Source: Pseudomonadota bacterium
GTDB taxonomy: Bacteria; Pseudomonadota; Alphaproteobacteria; Sneathiellales; Sneathiellaceae
Direction: 5' to 3'
DNA length: 64,000 bases
NCBI GenBank assembly: GCA_024743055.1
Contig: JANSXH010000015.1
Span: 1 to 64,000, forward strand
How positions within the stretch are numbered: position 1 is the first letter of the stretch; every line of letters begins with the position of its first letter. Positions 1-8,359 of the stretch are shown piece by piece. A program made the translations under genes and the position numbers. Below the pieces are notes generated by a model, which saw nothing but the letters and a program-made list of their open reading frames with translations, had not been told where the DNA came from and made no database searches.

Positions 1-1
1 C

Positions 2-220
2 AGATGCTCCGCTAGTGGCCGCGAGTCCGCGTATCGGAACGGTACGAGGCAGGGCGATCCGTTAGGAGATCTGCTTTACAATTTGTTCGCAGCTAGGGTG
101 CGCCGGGACGTTGAATCGGAGATCGAAGCGGCCGGAATCGTCCTTGTCTGCAGTGCTCTGACCGATGTTCCTGATCCTGCATCGCACCAGTGGCTCCGTG
201 AGATCACCCATGACGAGCAT
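2..220 (+). pseudogene. Reverse-transcriptase-like fragment, joined in frame to miaB
   Basis: This stretch is open from the left edge with no stop for 73 codons and is in the same frame as miaB downstream. It does not contain the CxxxCxxC iron-sulfur motif or the flanking sequence that MiaB must have 40-60 residues before its VNAYHG block. Instead it reads GTRQGDPLGDLLYNLF followed by a helical, charged stretch (RVRRDVESEIEAAGI). The G-[TV]-RQG-[CD]-PL-x-x-LL-[FY] pattern is the conserved block 4 region of non-LTR reverse transcriptases and resembles the abundant retroelement RTs of dinoflagellates. The YxDD motif expected a few residues later is replaced by MiaB sequence. It is either an assembly chimera or a genuine junction. 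The family call rests on one motif only. Confidence 0.45.
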
Positions 221-961
221 GTGAATGCCTATCATGGGGATGGCAAAGACGGCAAGGCAGCCAGCCTCTCTGATTTGATCGGGGAACTGGCGGAGTTGGA
301 CGGACTGCAGCGGCTTCGATATACAACGTCCCACCCATTGGAAATGACCGAGGAACTATGTCGTGCCCATAGGGATATTGATATTCTCATGCCTTACTTA
401 CATCTTCCGGTGCAGGCAGGATCTGACCGCATCCTTTCTGCCATGAACAGGCGGCATACGGGAGTCGAGTATCGGCGTATCATTGATAAATTGCGGGGAT
501 ATCGGCCCGACCTGGCCCTGTCCGGCGACTTCATCGTTGGGTTTCCAGGCGAGACAGATCAGGATTTTGAAGACACCCTGCAATTGGTTCGCGATGTTGA
601 ATATGCACAGGCCTATAGCTTCAAATATAGCCCGCGCCCGGGAACACCGGCCGCGGCCCTCGACGGTGAGATGATAGCTGAAGAGGTAAAATCAGAGCGG
701 CTTGCGCGACTTCAGGAACTCCTCAATAAGCAACAGCTTGCCTATAACCAGACCTTTGTCGGCAAGGAAATTGAAGTTCTTTTGGAGCGAGAAGGAAAAA
801 GGGATGGTCAGCTTGTCGGCCGCAGTCCCTATATGCAGTCAGTATTTGTCCCGTCTCCGAGCCATCGTATTGGACGCATAGCTAAAGTCATTGTTAGGGA
901 GGGGAATGCCAATTCCCTTCGCGGCGAATTGAAACCTGGTAATGTCGCAGATGCGGCTTAG
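221..961 (+). CDS. miaB: tRNA-2-methylthio-N6-dimethylallyladenosine synthase MiaB, C-terminal part
   Basis: MiaB is a radical-SAM methylthiotransferase that adds the 2-methylthio group to i6A37 in tRNAs reading UNN codons. Recognisable homology begins abruptly at VNAYHG (position 221). It continues through the radical-SAM barrel, with RYTTSHP, LHLPVQAGSDRIL-x-AMNRRHT and GDFIVGFPGET, and ends in a TRAM RNA-binding domain (roughly the last 65 residues, GKEIEVLLE to the end). The N-terminal UPF0004 domain and the CxxxCxxC cluster are missing because of the junction at the left edge. The gene is followed after 8 bases by phoH, the usual alphaproteobacterial order miaB-phoH-ybeY-ybeX-lnt. The protein as seen here would be inactive. 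Confidence 0.9.
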   Translation: MNAYHGDGKDGKAASLSDLIGELAELDGLQRLRYTTSHPLEMTEELCRAHRDIDILMPYLHLPVQAGSDRILSAMNRRHTGVEYRRIIDKLRGYRPDLALSGDFIVGFPGETDQDFEDTLQLVRDVEYAQAYSFKYSPRPGTPAAALDGEMIAEEVKSERLARLQELLNKQQLAYNQTFVGKEIEVLLEREGKRDGQLVGRSPYMQSVFVPSPSHRIGRIAKVIVREGNANSLRGELKPGNVADAA

Positions 962-969
962 GATCACAC

Positions 970-2019
970 GTGCCTAAAAATCAACCGAATAAGAATCCGT
1001 CAAAAACCAAACCCAAAGACCCTGAAACAACTATTCTGGAATTCGAGGATAATCATCTCCTAGCCCAACTGGTCGGAGAGCATGATCGTTACCTCGCCCG
1101 TATTGAACAAGGGCTGGAGGTTTCCGTAACTTCGCGGGGAAACAAAATGGCCGTGTCCGGCAGTAAGCATGCCCGGACGGCAGCCAAGAATGTCCTGATG
1201 GACCTTTATAAAAGGCTCGAAAAAGGTTTGGATGTGACCGAAGGAGAAGTGGACGGCGCCATTCGCATGGCCGGAGACGATCCAGCCTCAGACGGAAGTC
1301 GTGCCTCAGTCGCTGAGAGTGCCAGCATGATTGTCACCAAGCGTCGCCGCATTACCCCCCGATCGACCAATCAGGCTTATTATGTCAATTCGCTTCGCAA
1401 GCATGAATTGGTTTTCGGTCTGGGACCTGCCGGAACAGGTAAAACCTATCTCGCTGTGGCCAATGCCGTATCAATGCTGATTGAAAACAAGGTTGATCGT
1501 CTTATTCTTGCGCGCCCTGCTGTTGAAGCCGGTGAAAAGCTCGGCTTTCTGCCAGGTGACATGCGCGATAAAATCGATCCTTACCTACGGCCCCTTTATG
1601 ATGCGCTATATGACATGTTACCCGCAGAAGAGGTTGTGAAACGACTAGAGAATGGCGAGATTGAGGTTGCCGCCCTCGCCTTCATGCGTGGCCGCACCCT
1701 ATCAAATGCCGCAATTATTCTCGACGAAGCGCAAAATACGACGCCTGTGCAAATGAAGATGCTGCTGACCCGTATGGGTGAAAATTCCTCTATGGCAGTA
1801 ACCGGAGATCTCAGTCAGATCGACCTCCCCTTGGGCGTCCGCTCGGGGCTCCACGAAGCAGTCAAGATACTTCAAGGTGTTAAAGGGGTTGATTTTATAA
1901 ATTTCGGGGAATCAGATGTTGTTCGGCATCCACTGGTCACGCGTATCGTCAAGGCTTATGGCGAGCATGATCGCGAAAAGCAACTAGCCTTGAAGTCCAA
2001 AAACTCGAAACCGGACTGA
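970..2019 (+). CDS. phoH: PhoH-family ATPase
   Basis: This is a 349-residue PhoH-like cytoplasmic ATPase, a family associated with RNA metabolism and usually encoded beside the RNase YbeY. An N-terminal KH-like region (about residues 25-100) precedes the nucleotide-binding domain. The Walker A motif GPAGTGKT is at residues 152-159 and the Walker B-like DEAQN at 252-256; the ARPAVEAGEKLGFLPGD block typical of the family lies between them. The start is GTG, 8 bases after the miaB stop, so the two are probably co-transcribed. The C-terminus ends in a lysine-rich tail. Its exact biochemical role in alphaproteobacteria is not settled. Confidence 0.92.
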   Translation: MPKNQPNKNPSKTKPKDPETTILEFEDNHLLAQLVGEHDRYLARIEQGLEVSVTSRGNKMAVSGSKHARTAAKNVLMDLYKRLEKGLDVTEGEVDGAIRMAGDDPASDGSRASVAESASMIVTKRRRITPRSTNQAYYVNSLRKHELVFGLGPAGTGKTYLAVANAVSMLIENKVDRLILARPAVEAGEKLGFLPGDMRDKIDPYLRPLYDALYDMLPAEEVVKRLENGEIEVAALAFMRGRTLSNAAIILDEAQNTTPVQMKMLLTRMGENSSMAVTGDLSQIDLPLGVRSGLHEAVKILQGVKGVDFINFGESDVVRHPLVTRIVKAYGEHDREKQLALKSKNSKPD

Positions 2020-2068
2020 AAGGCACTGACAACATCGTCATGCTGACAATTGGTAGACACCGCAAAAG

Positions 2069-2647
2069 ATGACTTCGCTTCCTTTCGATATTGAGTTAGC
2101 AATTGCTGTTAAGGACAATAGCTGGCGTGATCTCCTGCCCAACCTGGAGACTTGTACAAAAGAAGTGATCGAAGCGACCCTTTCCGCATTGCAGGAAGAA
2201 TTTGGTACATTACCTATCGCTGGTGAGATTCAGCCCGTTGTTGAAATTAGCTTGGTATTGACGGGAGATAAGGAAATTCGAGAGCTCAATCGGGATTATC
2301 GAGAAAAAAATAGACCAACGAATGTTTTGTCCTTCCCAGATACATTAATTGATGAAGATGCCTTAAAAGAAGCGGCTCTGACAGAAGAGCCTCTTATGTT
2401 CGGGGATATTATTATGGCTTCTGACACAATAAGGGAGGAGGCAGATGCCCAGCACAAGAGCATAGCTGACCACTTTCGCCATCTCCTTGTTCATGGGGTT
2501 TTACACCTTGCCGGGCACGATCATATAGACGAGAATGAAGCTCAGATCATGGAGCAACTTGAAATTGACATCCTGAGAGGTTTAGGGATTCCCAATCCCT
2601 ACGAAATACCGGACAACCAATGTGAGGAGTCCCCTTTAACAAGATGA
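2069..2647 (+). CDS. ybeY: Endoribonuclease YbeY (rRNA maturation factor)
   Basis: YbeY is a zinc-dependent single-strand endoribonuclease needed for 16S rRNA 3'-end maturation and late 70S quality control. The metal site H-x3-H-x5-H is present as HGVLHLAGHDH, with ligands H142, H146 and H152. The family signature NRDYREKNRPTNVLSFP lies at about residues 74-90. At 192 residues it is slightly longer than the E. coli protein because of a roughly 45-residue N-terminal lead, common in alphaproteobacteria. Its stop overlaps the start of the next gene by four bases (ATGA), indicating translational coupling with the CorC-like protein. Confidence 0.95.
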   Translation: MTSLPFDIELAIAVKDNSWRDLLPNLETCTKEVIEATLSALQEEFGTLPIAGEIQPVVEISLVLTGDKEIRELNRDYREKNRPTNVLSFPDTLIDEDALKEAALTEEPLMFGDIIMASDTIREEADAQHKSIADHFRHLLVHGVLHLAGHDHIDENEAQIMEQLEIDILRGLGIPNPYEIPDNQCEESPLTR

Positions 2648-3555
2648 GTGACAACCAGCCCTCCAATGAAATTATGGAAAAGCCAGAAGGAGCGAAACAG
2701 GAACAGCCCGAAAACGGCGTCTTACATGTTCTGAAACGCGTCTTAGGTATCGGCCAGCAATCCGAAGGTAGTGTTCGCTCCACTCTTGAAGAGCTTATCG
2801 AAGAGCACGACGATCCTGAGCAGTCGATAAATGCTTCAGAAAAACTGATGCTGACAAATATTCTTAGCTTTAGCGAGCTTAGCATTAGCGATGTCATGGT
2901 GCCGCGTGCCGATATCGAGGCAGTGGAAGCCGGTCTGCCCTTAGACAAAGTCGTAGAGCGGTTTAAGGAAACCAGCCATTCCCGCCTTCCCGTCTTCAAA
3001 GAAAACTTAGACGATGTGGTTGGTATGTTCCATATCAAGGACTTGATCAATTTCTGGAACAAACCGGAGGCCGAAAACTGGCAAAATTTCCGTCGGGAAA
3101 TTCTATTTGTTCCCCCGTCTATGTCAGTCCCGGATTTGCTTTTGAAAATGCGCGGCACTCATATTCATATGGCTGCAGTCGTTGATGAATATGGCGGCAT
3201 TGACGGTCTGGTGACCATTGAAGACCTGGTGGAGGAAATTGTTGGCGATATTGAAGATGAACATGATGCTCAAGAAGGGCCGCTCATCACAGTAGACGAC
3301 AATGGCATGCTGGAAGCTGACGCTCGCGCTTCAATTGAAGAACTTGAAGCCTTGCTGGAAGTCGATCTTTTGCCAGAAGAAGAAGATGAAGAAGTGGACA
3401 GCGTCGGCGGACTTGTCTTTCAGCTTGCCGGTCAGATCCCAACACGCGGCGAAATCATTTCCCATTCTGCAGGTCTGGATTTCGAAATTCTGGATGCTGA
3501 TCCAAGGAAAGTCAAACGAGTGCGCATCCGCAGGCGTAAGCCGAAATCGAGCTAA
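2644..3555 (+). CDS. CBS-domain protein of the CorC/YbeX (HlyC/CorC) family
   Basis: This 303-residue protein has two tandem CBS domains (about residues 75-190, beginning at [13 protein letters not shown]) followed by a CorC_HlyC transporter-associated domain at the C-terminus (about 220-298). It lacks the membrane-spanning DUF21 domain, so it is of the soluble YbeX type. YbeX/CorC is linked to magnesium and cobalt efflux and, in E. coli, to ribosome maturation together with ybeY. The four-base overlap with ybeY supports a shared function. The extreme C-terminus is highly basic ([13 protein letters not shown]). The metal-transport role is inferred from family naming rather than visible here. 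Confidence 0.88.
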   Translation: MSDNQPSNEIMEKPEGAKQEQPENGVLHVLKRVLGIGQQSEGSVRSTLEELIEEHDDPEQSINASEKLMLTNILSFSELSISDVMVPRADIEAVEAGLPLDKVVERFKETSHSRLPVFKENLDDVVGMFHIKDLINFWNKPEAENWQNFRREILFVPPSMSVPDLLLKMRGTHIHMAAVVDEYGGIDGLVTIEDLVEEIVGDIEDEHDAQEGPLITVDDNGMLEADARASIEELEALLEVDLLPEEEDEEVDSVGGLVFQLAGQIPTRGEIISHSAGLDFEILDADPRKVKRVRIRRRKPKSS

Positions 3556-3560
3556 CCAGC

Positions 3561-5114
3561 ATGATATCCTTGAATAAGTGGATTGCTGACCTTCGTTTCT
3601 GGAAGAAGGCTCTCCTTGCCTTTATTCTTGGTATTCTGGTGGCCGGTGCCCTGGCACCGCTTCATCTGATATTTCTGCTCCCGGTTTGTTTTACGGGTCT
3701 CATCTGGCTACTCAGCAGCGCAAATACTCGATGGCAGGCTTTCTTTACCGGTTGGTGGTTTGCCTGGGGGCAGTTCATTGCAGGGCTTTACTGGATCGGT
3801 GTTGCCTTCACCGTGGATGCTGCTACTCACGCTATTCTCATTCCGCTGCCTGTGCTGGCGCTGCCCGCATTTCTAGCCATTTTCTCCGGTTTGGCAACTC
3901 TCACAACTTATCTGTTAAAAGTAAGAGGGCTACCAAGGCTTCTGGCTTTCTCGGCGATCTGGATCCTTTTTGAATATGTCAGGGGAGTTATTTTTACTGG
4001 CTTTCCCTGGAACGTTGTGGGTTATGCCTGGTCAGCGTTTTTACCCATGCTGCAGACCACAGCATATATCGGTGTGTTTGGCCTCACCCTGTTAACAGTT
4101 TTTATCAGCACACTTCCATCCCTATTCGGAGAGGCAGATCGGCCTAAGCAATCCTCTGTTAAATGGTTGTCCTCAGCTGCTGTATTTCTCCTTATTCTCT
4201 ATGGTTTGGGTCAGTGGCGCCTCTCGGACGAGCCGACGGATGCGTATGAAAATACCAATTTGAGAATTGTCCAACCGAATATTCCCCAGGTCGATAAATG
4301 GAAGGCGCATTTGCGTCTTGGCCACTTAAGGAAATTGGTGGCCTTAAGTGAAACAGAGACAGGCGATAACCCAACCCATCTAATCTGGCCAGAGACAGCT
4401 GTGCCTTACTATCTGACAACTTCACGGCAGTTGATGGAACAGCTCGCTGAGTTTGTCCCTCCAGGTGGTGCCATCGCCACGGGAGCACCGCGCCAGGATC
4501 CAGTCATCAGACAATATTGGAACAGCCTTCAGGTTCTTAACGAGAACGGTGAAATCACCGATATCTATGACAAACAGCATCTTGTTCCCTATGGCGAATA
4601 TATGCCACTCCGGGATTTGACGATGGCGCTAGGGCTGAGAGACCTAATACCAGCCTTGGATCAGATGTCGGATTTTGCAGTACCTGATCCGTCTGCCAAT
4701 CGTACGGTCAGGCTTCCAGGCTTGCCGCCGGCCCGGGCCATGATCTGCTATGAAATTGTCTTTCCCTGGGAGGTACGCGGTGATGAAGAATTTTCCTGGA
4801 TACTGAATATCACCAATGACGGCTGGTTTGGCACCACCTCCGGTCCTTACCAGCATTTCGCCGCCACCCAAACACGGGCGATTGAACAAGGAGTACCTGT
4901 AATCCGAGCGGCCAACACGGGAATATCTGCAATCATAGATCCCTACGGGAGGGTTCTTGATCGTCTGGATTTGAACGACACTGGTATTTTAGATGGAGCT
5001 CTCCCAAAGCCTCTGAACACACCAACCTTCTATAGCAAATATGGCGAATATACCTCGCTTTTCCTTACTTTCATGGCACTCATCATCGGTGTTTTTTTAG
5101 GCCGCCGTCCTTGA
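3561..5114 (+). CDS. lnt: Apolipoprotein N-acyltransferase
   Basis: Lnt is the inner-membrane enzyme that adds the third acyl chain to the N-terminal cysteine of lipoproteins in Gram-negative bacteria. The 517-residue protein begins with about six hydrophobic transmembrane segments (residues 15-215) and continues into a periplasmic nitrilase-like domain. The nitrilase catalytic triad is visible: E278 in WPETAVPYY, K338 in YDKQHLVPYGEYMP and C396 in MICYEIVFP. A last hydrophobic helix closes the protein. The start lies 5 bases after the ybeX-like gene, so it belongs to the same operon. Confidence 0.95.
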   Translation: MISLNKWIADLRFWKKALLAFILGILVAGALAPLHLIFLLPVCFTGLIWLLSSANTRWQAFFTGWWFAWGQFIAGLYWIGVAFTVDAATHAILIPLPVLALPAFLAIFSGLATLTTYLLKVRGLPRLLAFSAIWILFEYVRGVIFTGFPWNVVGYAWSAFLPMLQTTAYIGVFGLTLLTVFISTLPSLFGEADRPKQSSVKWLSSAAVFLLILYGLGQWRLSDEPTDAYENTNLRIVQPNIPQVDKWKAHLRLGHLRKLVALSETETGDNPTHLIWPETAVPYYLTTSRQLMEQLAEFVPPGGAIATGAPRQDPVIRQYWNSLQVLNENGEITDIYDKQHLVPYGEYMPLRDLTMALGLRDLIPALDQMSDFAVPDPSANRTVRLPGLPPARAMICYEIVFPWEVRGDEEFSWILNITNDGWFGTTSGPYQHFAATQTRAIEQGVPVIRAANTGISAIIDPYGRVLDRLDLNDTGILDGALPKPLNTPTFYSKYGEYTSLFLTFMALIIGVFLGRRP

Positions 5115-5136
5115 TCATTACTTTGTAGCGGTCATC

Positions 5137-5170
5137 TTGACTAGTGCCATTTTCCTCATAATACTAGTCA
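5137..5170 (+). promoter_or_regulatory. Inverted repeat over a putative XRE promoter
   Basis: TGACTAGT (5138-5145) and its exact complement ACTAGTCA (5163-5170) form an inverted repeat with a 17-base spacer. A TTGACT -35-like hexamer (5137-5142) overlaps the first arm and a CATAAT/TAATAC -10-like stretch lies just before the second, though spacing to CATAAT is short. Each arm contains the palindrome ACTAGT. The layout suggests autoregulation of the XRE gene that follows; this is inference. Confidence 0.45.
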
Positions 5171-5248
5171 TACGATGCGGGAGTCGTAGGGCGTAAAGCA
5201 GGTATTTCCTTGCTCTACGAGCCTTAAAAATTTTGGGGAAAATTTGTT

Positions 5249-5668
5249 ATGCCAAACCATCCAATTGATGCACATGTGGGTAGCCGTGTCCGGCTTCGCC
5301 GTACTCTACTTGGACTCAGCCAACAAAAGCTCGGAAGTAGTCTGGGCCTAACTTTTCAGCAAATACAGAAATATGAAAGGGGAACAAACAGAATAGGCGC
5401 AAGCAGGCTATTTGAGTTGAGCAAAATACTGAACGTGCCTATGTCCTTCTTCTTTGAAGATATAAAATCGCGAGACAGCTCCGGTCACCACCATCTTGCA
5501 GATCCTGAAAGCAAATTTGAACATCAGTTTCTTTCGAGGCGGGAAACTCTCGAATTGGTGCGCGCCTATTATCGGATCACGGATTCTGAAGTTCGCAAAA
5601 GAGTGTTCGAAGTTGTGAAATCCATTGCTAACCGCGATGATGAAGTGAACCTTTCTTCCTGTAGATAG
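5249..5668 (+). CDS. XRE-family helix-turn-helix transcriptional regulator
   Basis: This 139-residue protein has an N-terminal Cro/CI-type HTH at about residues 10-65. The stretch LSQQKLGSSLGLTFQQIQKY gives the turn and recognition helix, followed by ERGTNRI. The C-terminal part is charged and contains a conserved REALELVRAY-like segment (RRETLELVRAYYRI) seen in alphaproteobacterial relatives. The gene sits between lnt and metK, a position kept in many alphaproteobacteria. Its target is unknown; an inverted repeat over its own promoter region suggests autoregulation. No membrane or ligand-binding domain is evident. Confidence 0.85.
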   Translation: MPNHPIDAHVGSRVRLRRTLLGLSQQKLGSSLGLTFQQIQKYERGTNRIGASRLFELSKILNVPMSFFFEDIKSRDSSGHHHLADPESKFEHQFLSRRETLELVRAYYRITDSEVRKRVFEVVKSIANRDDEVNLSSCR

Positions 5669-5689
5669 TCTTTTACAGCACACATATCC

Positions 5690-5717
5690 TTGACCCGTTT
5701 AACTTTTTGGGTAGAGT
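5690..5717 (+). promoter_or_regulatory. Putative sigma-70 promoter of metK
   Basis: TTGACC (5690-5695), a 16-base spacer and TAGAGT (5712-5717) form a reasonable housekeeping promoter. Transcription would begin near 5724 and give a leader of about 80 bases before metK. Confidence 0.45.
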
Positions 5718-5743
5718 GCGCCTATAAATCTGGATTAGGCTAA

Positions 5744-5782
5744 TCTGTGGTGCCAGCAACTTTGCTTCTGCTGGCATACAGA
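5744..5782 (+). promoter_or_regulatory. Stem-loop in the metK leader
   Basis: TGCCAGCA (5751-5758) pairs perfectly with TGCTGGCA (5769-5776) around a 10-base loop. The helix is extended by TCTGT (5744-5748) with ACAGA (5778-5782) across a small internal bulge. It lies about 20 bases before the metK start. Position before the S-adenosylmethionine synthetase gene makes a SAM-sensing or translational control element plausible, but I could not fit it to the SAM-II or SAM/SAH consensus. Confidence 0.45.
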
Positions 5783-5802
5783 CAAAAATGTAAGGGCGAG
5801 CG

Positions 5803-6972
5803 GTGCCAAGTCAAAACTATCTATTTACTAGCGAGTCAGTTTCCGAAGGGCATCCTGACAAGGTTTGCGATCGAATTTCTGACAGCATCGTTGATCTGTA
5901 CTTGTCTCATGATCCGTTTGCGCGGGTCGCTTGTGAGACTCTCACGACTACCAATCGAATTGTTCTTGCTGGTGAGGTCCGCGGGCCGGACAGCATTTCC
6001 AAGGCATTGATTGAAGAAACCGCCCGGGAAGCTGTAAAGGCTATCGGATATGAACAGGACGGCTTTCATTGGCGCAATGCCGCTGTCGACGTGTATTTGC
6101 ATGAACAATCATCAGATATCGCTCAAGGGGTTGATGCTTCTGGGAACAAAGATGAGGGTGCCGGTGACCAGGGCATCATGTTCGGCTATGCGGTAAACGA
6201 GACAGAAGTGCTGATGCCAGCGCCGATTTATTATTCCCATAGCATTCTCAAACGGTTGGCAGAAGTGCGCCACAGTGGCGAGGAAAAAGTGTTTGGGCCG
6301 GATTCAAAAAGCCAGGTAACCTTGGCCTATGAAAATGGCAAACCAGTTCGGGCGACCTCGGTTGTTGTTTCGACTCAGCATACAGAGGATGTAGAAACGG
6401 ATGACGTGCGGGAAATTGTCCGCAAGTATGTCGAAGAATGCCTACCTGATGGCTGGATGTGCCCGGAAGACGAATTTTATGTCAATCCGACAGGTAAATT
6501 TGTTATTGGCGGACCGGATGGTGACGCAGGGTTGACCGGCCGCAAAATTATCGTCGATACCTATGGCGGTGCAGCTCCACATGGTGGGGGTGCTTTCTCT
6601 GGCAAGGACCCGACCAAGGTCGATCGCTCGGCTGCTTACGCGTCCCGCTATCTCGCCAAGAATGTGGTTGCCGCAGGACTTGCAGATCGCTGCTGCATTC
6701 AAGTTTCCTACGCCATTGGGGTCTCAAAGCCCTTATCCCTTTACGTCGATCTATATGGAACCGGTAATGTAGATGAGGACAAGCTAGCCAAGGCGTTAAT
6801 GGATGCCATGGATTTGAGCCCACGGGGCATACGGGAGCATCTGGGCCTCAATAAACCGATATATGCCCGCACAGCAGCCTATGGTCATTTTGGCCCGTCA
6901 CCTGATGCAGATGGTGGCTTTTCTTGGGAAAAAACGGATTTGGCAGATAGCTTGCGTACTGCCCTCGCCTGA
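5803..6972 (+). CDS. metK: S-adenosylmethionine synthetase
   Basis: MetK makes S-adenosylmethionine from methionine and ATP in the cytoplasm. The 389-residue sequence has the ATP-binding [14 protein letters not shown] motif near the N-terminus (about residues 12-25), [12 protein letters not shown] at about 120-131, and the P-loop-like [19 protein letters not shown] at about 260-280. All three MetK domains are present. The start is GTG, with a weak upstream AAGGGCGAG as ribosome binding site, and is preceded by a structured leader. trmB follows after 11 bases, so the two are likely co-transcribed. Confidence 0.96.
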   Translation: MPSQNYLFTSESVSEGHPDKVCDRISDSIVDLYLSHDPFARVACETLTTTNRIVLAGEVRGPDSISKALIEETAREAVKAIGYEQDGFHWRNAAVDVYLHEQSSDIAQGVDASGNKDEGAGDQGIMFGYAVNETEVLMPAPIYYSHSILKRLAEVRHSGEEKVFGPDSKSQVTLAYENGKPVRATSVVVSTQHTEDVETDDVREIVRKYVEECLPDGWMCPEDEFYVNPTGKFVIGGPDGDAGLTGRKIIVDTYGGAAPHGGGAFSGKDPTKVDRSAAYASRYLAKNVVAAGLADRCCIQVSYAIGVSKPLSLYVDLYGTGNVDEDKLAKALMDAMDLSPRGIREHLGLNKPIYARTAAYGHFGPSPDADGGFSWEKTDLADSLRTALA

Positions 6973-6983
6973 GCGTATCAAAC

Positions 6984-7682
6984 ATGACGACTGACGTCTC
7001 GCCCCGAAAACGCATCCTGTTTGGACGCCGTCGCGGCAAACCTCTTCGCAAAGGGCAACAGGTCCTGATCGATGAGGCGCTGCCCAAGCTCACCGTGCCC
7101 ATTTCCAACGGCGAAATCGACCTTTCTGCACTGTTTAAGAAAGAGATGGCCGATTATTGGCTGGAGATTGGTTTCGGAAGCGGTGAACATTTGTCCTGGC
7201 AGGCAGAGCACAACCCTGAAATAGGCTTCATCGGCTGCGAGCCTTTCCTCAATGGGGTGGCAACGCTACTTGGCAAGCTTACCAAGTCAGGGGTAGATAA
7301 TGTGCGAATTCACAATGATGCCGCTGAGATTCTGTTGGACAAACTACCTGCTGGATCTATCAGCAGAGGTTTTTTGCTTTTTCCAGATCCATGGCCAAAG
7401 ACTAGTCATCACAAGCGTCGATTCGTTTCTTCGCTAAATATTGAAAGGTTGGCCCATGTCCTGAAGGATGGCGCCGAACTTAGGATCGGGACGGACCATA
7501 CAGGCTATGGGGAATGGATTCTCTGGCACTTTCTGAACTCTGAGCAGTTCGACTGGCAAGCGGAAACGGCAGAGGACTGGCGGGTTCGGCCCGCAGACTG
7601 GCCGCCAACTCGGTATGAGCAAAAAGCGCTCGCCAAAGGTTTGCGACCAGTCTACTACCGTTTCAGGCGCCGCCCTCGCTGA
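6984..7682 (+). CDS. trmB: tRNA (guanine-N7-)-methyltransferase
   Basis: TrmB places m7G at position 46 of tRNA variable loops using S-adenosylmethionine. The 232-residue protein has the SAM-binding motif EIGFGSGEHLSWQA (about residues 54-67) and the family signature FPDPWPKTSHHKRRF (about 131-146), which holds catalytic and tRNA-contacting residues. The N-terminus is rich in arginine (RKRILFGRRRGK). Placement directly behind metK, the source of its cofactor, is typical of alphaproteobacteria. Confidence 0.95.
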   Translation: MTTDVSPRKRILFGRRRGKPLRKGQQVLIDEALPKLTVPISNGEIDLSALFKKEMADYWLEIGFGSGEHLSWQAEHNPEIGFIGCEPFLNGVATLLGKLTKSGVDNVRIHNDAAEILLDKLPAGSISRGFLLFPDPWPKTSHHKRRFVSSLNIERLAHVLKDGAELRIGTDHTGYGEWILWHFLNSEQFDWQAETAEDWRVRPADWPPTRYEQKALAKGLRPVYYRFRRRPR

Positions 7683-7770
7683 TACAGGGCGTTATGGTAA
7701 AGAAAATGCTTGGCTTAAACGCTATCTGAGCTATAATATATAGCGTAAATACTGTTCGCTCACCGTCAGG

Positions 7771-8325
7771 ATGAGCTCCGGGACAGTGGGCCTCTGGTCC
7801 GCTGTTTTTTTATGTTTTGTCAAGAAAGAGAATAGAGCGCTGAATCCGGTAGATCAAATTACTGCTCTGATAAGCCCGCCATTAATGGATATGGGCTACG
7901 AGTTGGTGCGCGTGACCCTGAAAGGCAATGATAAAAAATTGTTGCAAATCATGGCTGAAAAACCGGACGGCACCATGACCATCGAAGGATGTACTGAAGT
8001 CAGCCGTATGGTCTCTGCCCTTCTTGACGTTGAGGATCCGATCACCGGCGCGTATGAGCTGGAAGTCTCCTCACCTGGTATTGACAGACCTTTGACCCGC
8101 CTGAAGGACTTCGATCGCTGGGCCGGGTTCGAGGCCAAGGTTGAGCTGGATCAGGCTGTGGACGGACAGCGTCGGTACCGGGGTAAGCTTTTGGGCTTGA
8201 AAGACGAGAATATATTGGTTCAATCCGATGATGGAACCAGAGTTGAACTGCCTTTCTCAGATTTGAGAAAAGCAAAATTGATTTTGACCGACGAATTGAT
8301 TGCCGCGAGTGCACCGGCATCTTAA
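7771..8325 (+). CDS. rimP: Ribosome maturation factor RimP
   Basis: RimP binds free 30S subunits and assists their maturation. Recognisable sequence starts at NPVDQITALISPPLMDMGYELVRV and includes the family block PDGTMTIEGC, SRMVSALLDVEDPI and YELEVSSPGIDRPL. The coordinates give the longest frame, from ATG 7771. The first 23 codons cross a hairpin with a T7 tract and are probably leader, not protein. No in-frame ATG, GTG or TTG lies between that hairpin and the conserved region. The CTG at 7840, nine bases after AAGAAAGAG, is therefore a candidate unusual start. The gene opens the nusA operon as in most bacteria. Confidence 0.9.
   Translation: MSSGTVGLWSAVFLCFVKKENRALNPVDQITALISPPLMDMGYELVRVTLKGNDKKLLQIMAEKPDGTMTIEGCTEVSRMVSALLDVEDPITGAYELEVSSPGIDRPLTRLKDFDRWAGFEAKVELDQAVDGQRRYRGKLLGLKDENILVQSDDGTRVELPFSDLRKAKLILTDELIAASAPAS
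7784..7811 (+). terminator. Terminator-like attenuator in the rimP-nusA leader
   Basis: CAGTGGGCC (7784-7792) pairs with GGTCCGCTG (7796-7804), nine pairs including two G-U wobbles, around a three-base loop, and is followed by seven T (7805-7811). This has the form of an intrinsic terminator. It sits about 30 bases before the most likely real rimP start and inside the longest rimP reading frame. The natural reading is a transcription attenuator for the rimP-nusA-infB operon rather than the end of trmB. Confidence 0.6.
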
Positions 8326-8359
8326 GTCTTGAGAAAGTTTTTTGGACGGAAATTTAGTC

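Noticed and set aside
5669..5802. SAM-II or SAM/SAH riboswitch before metK
   Set aside because: A good hairpin exists, but I could not find the conserved pseudoknot partners by eye; reported only as a leader stem-loop.
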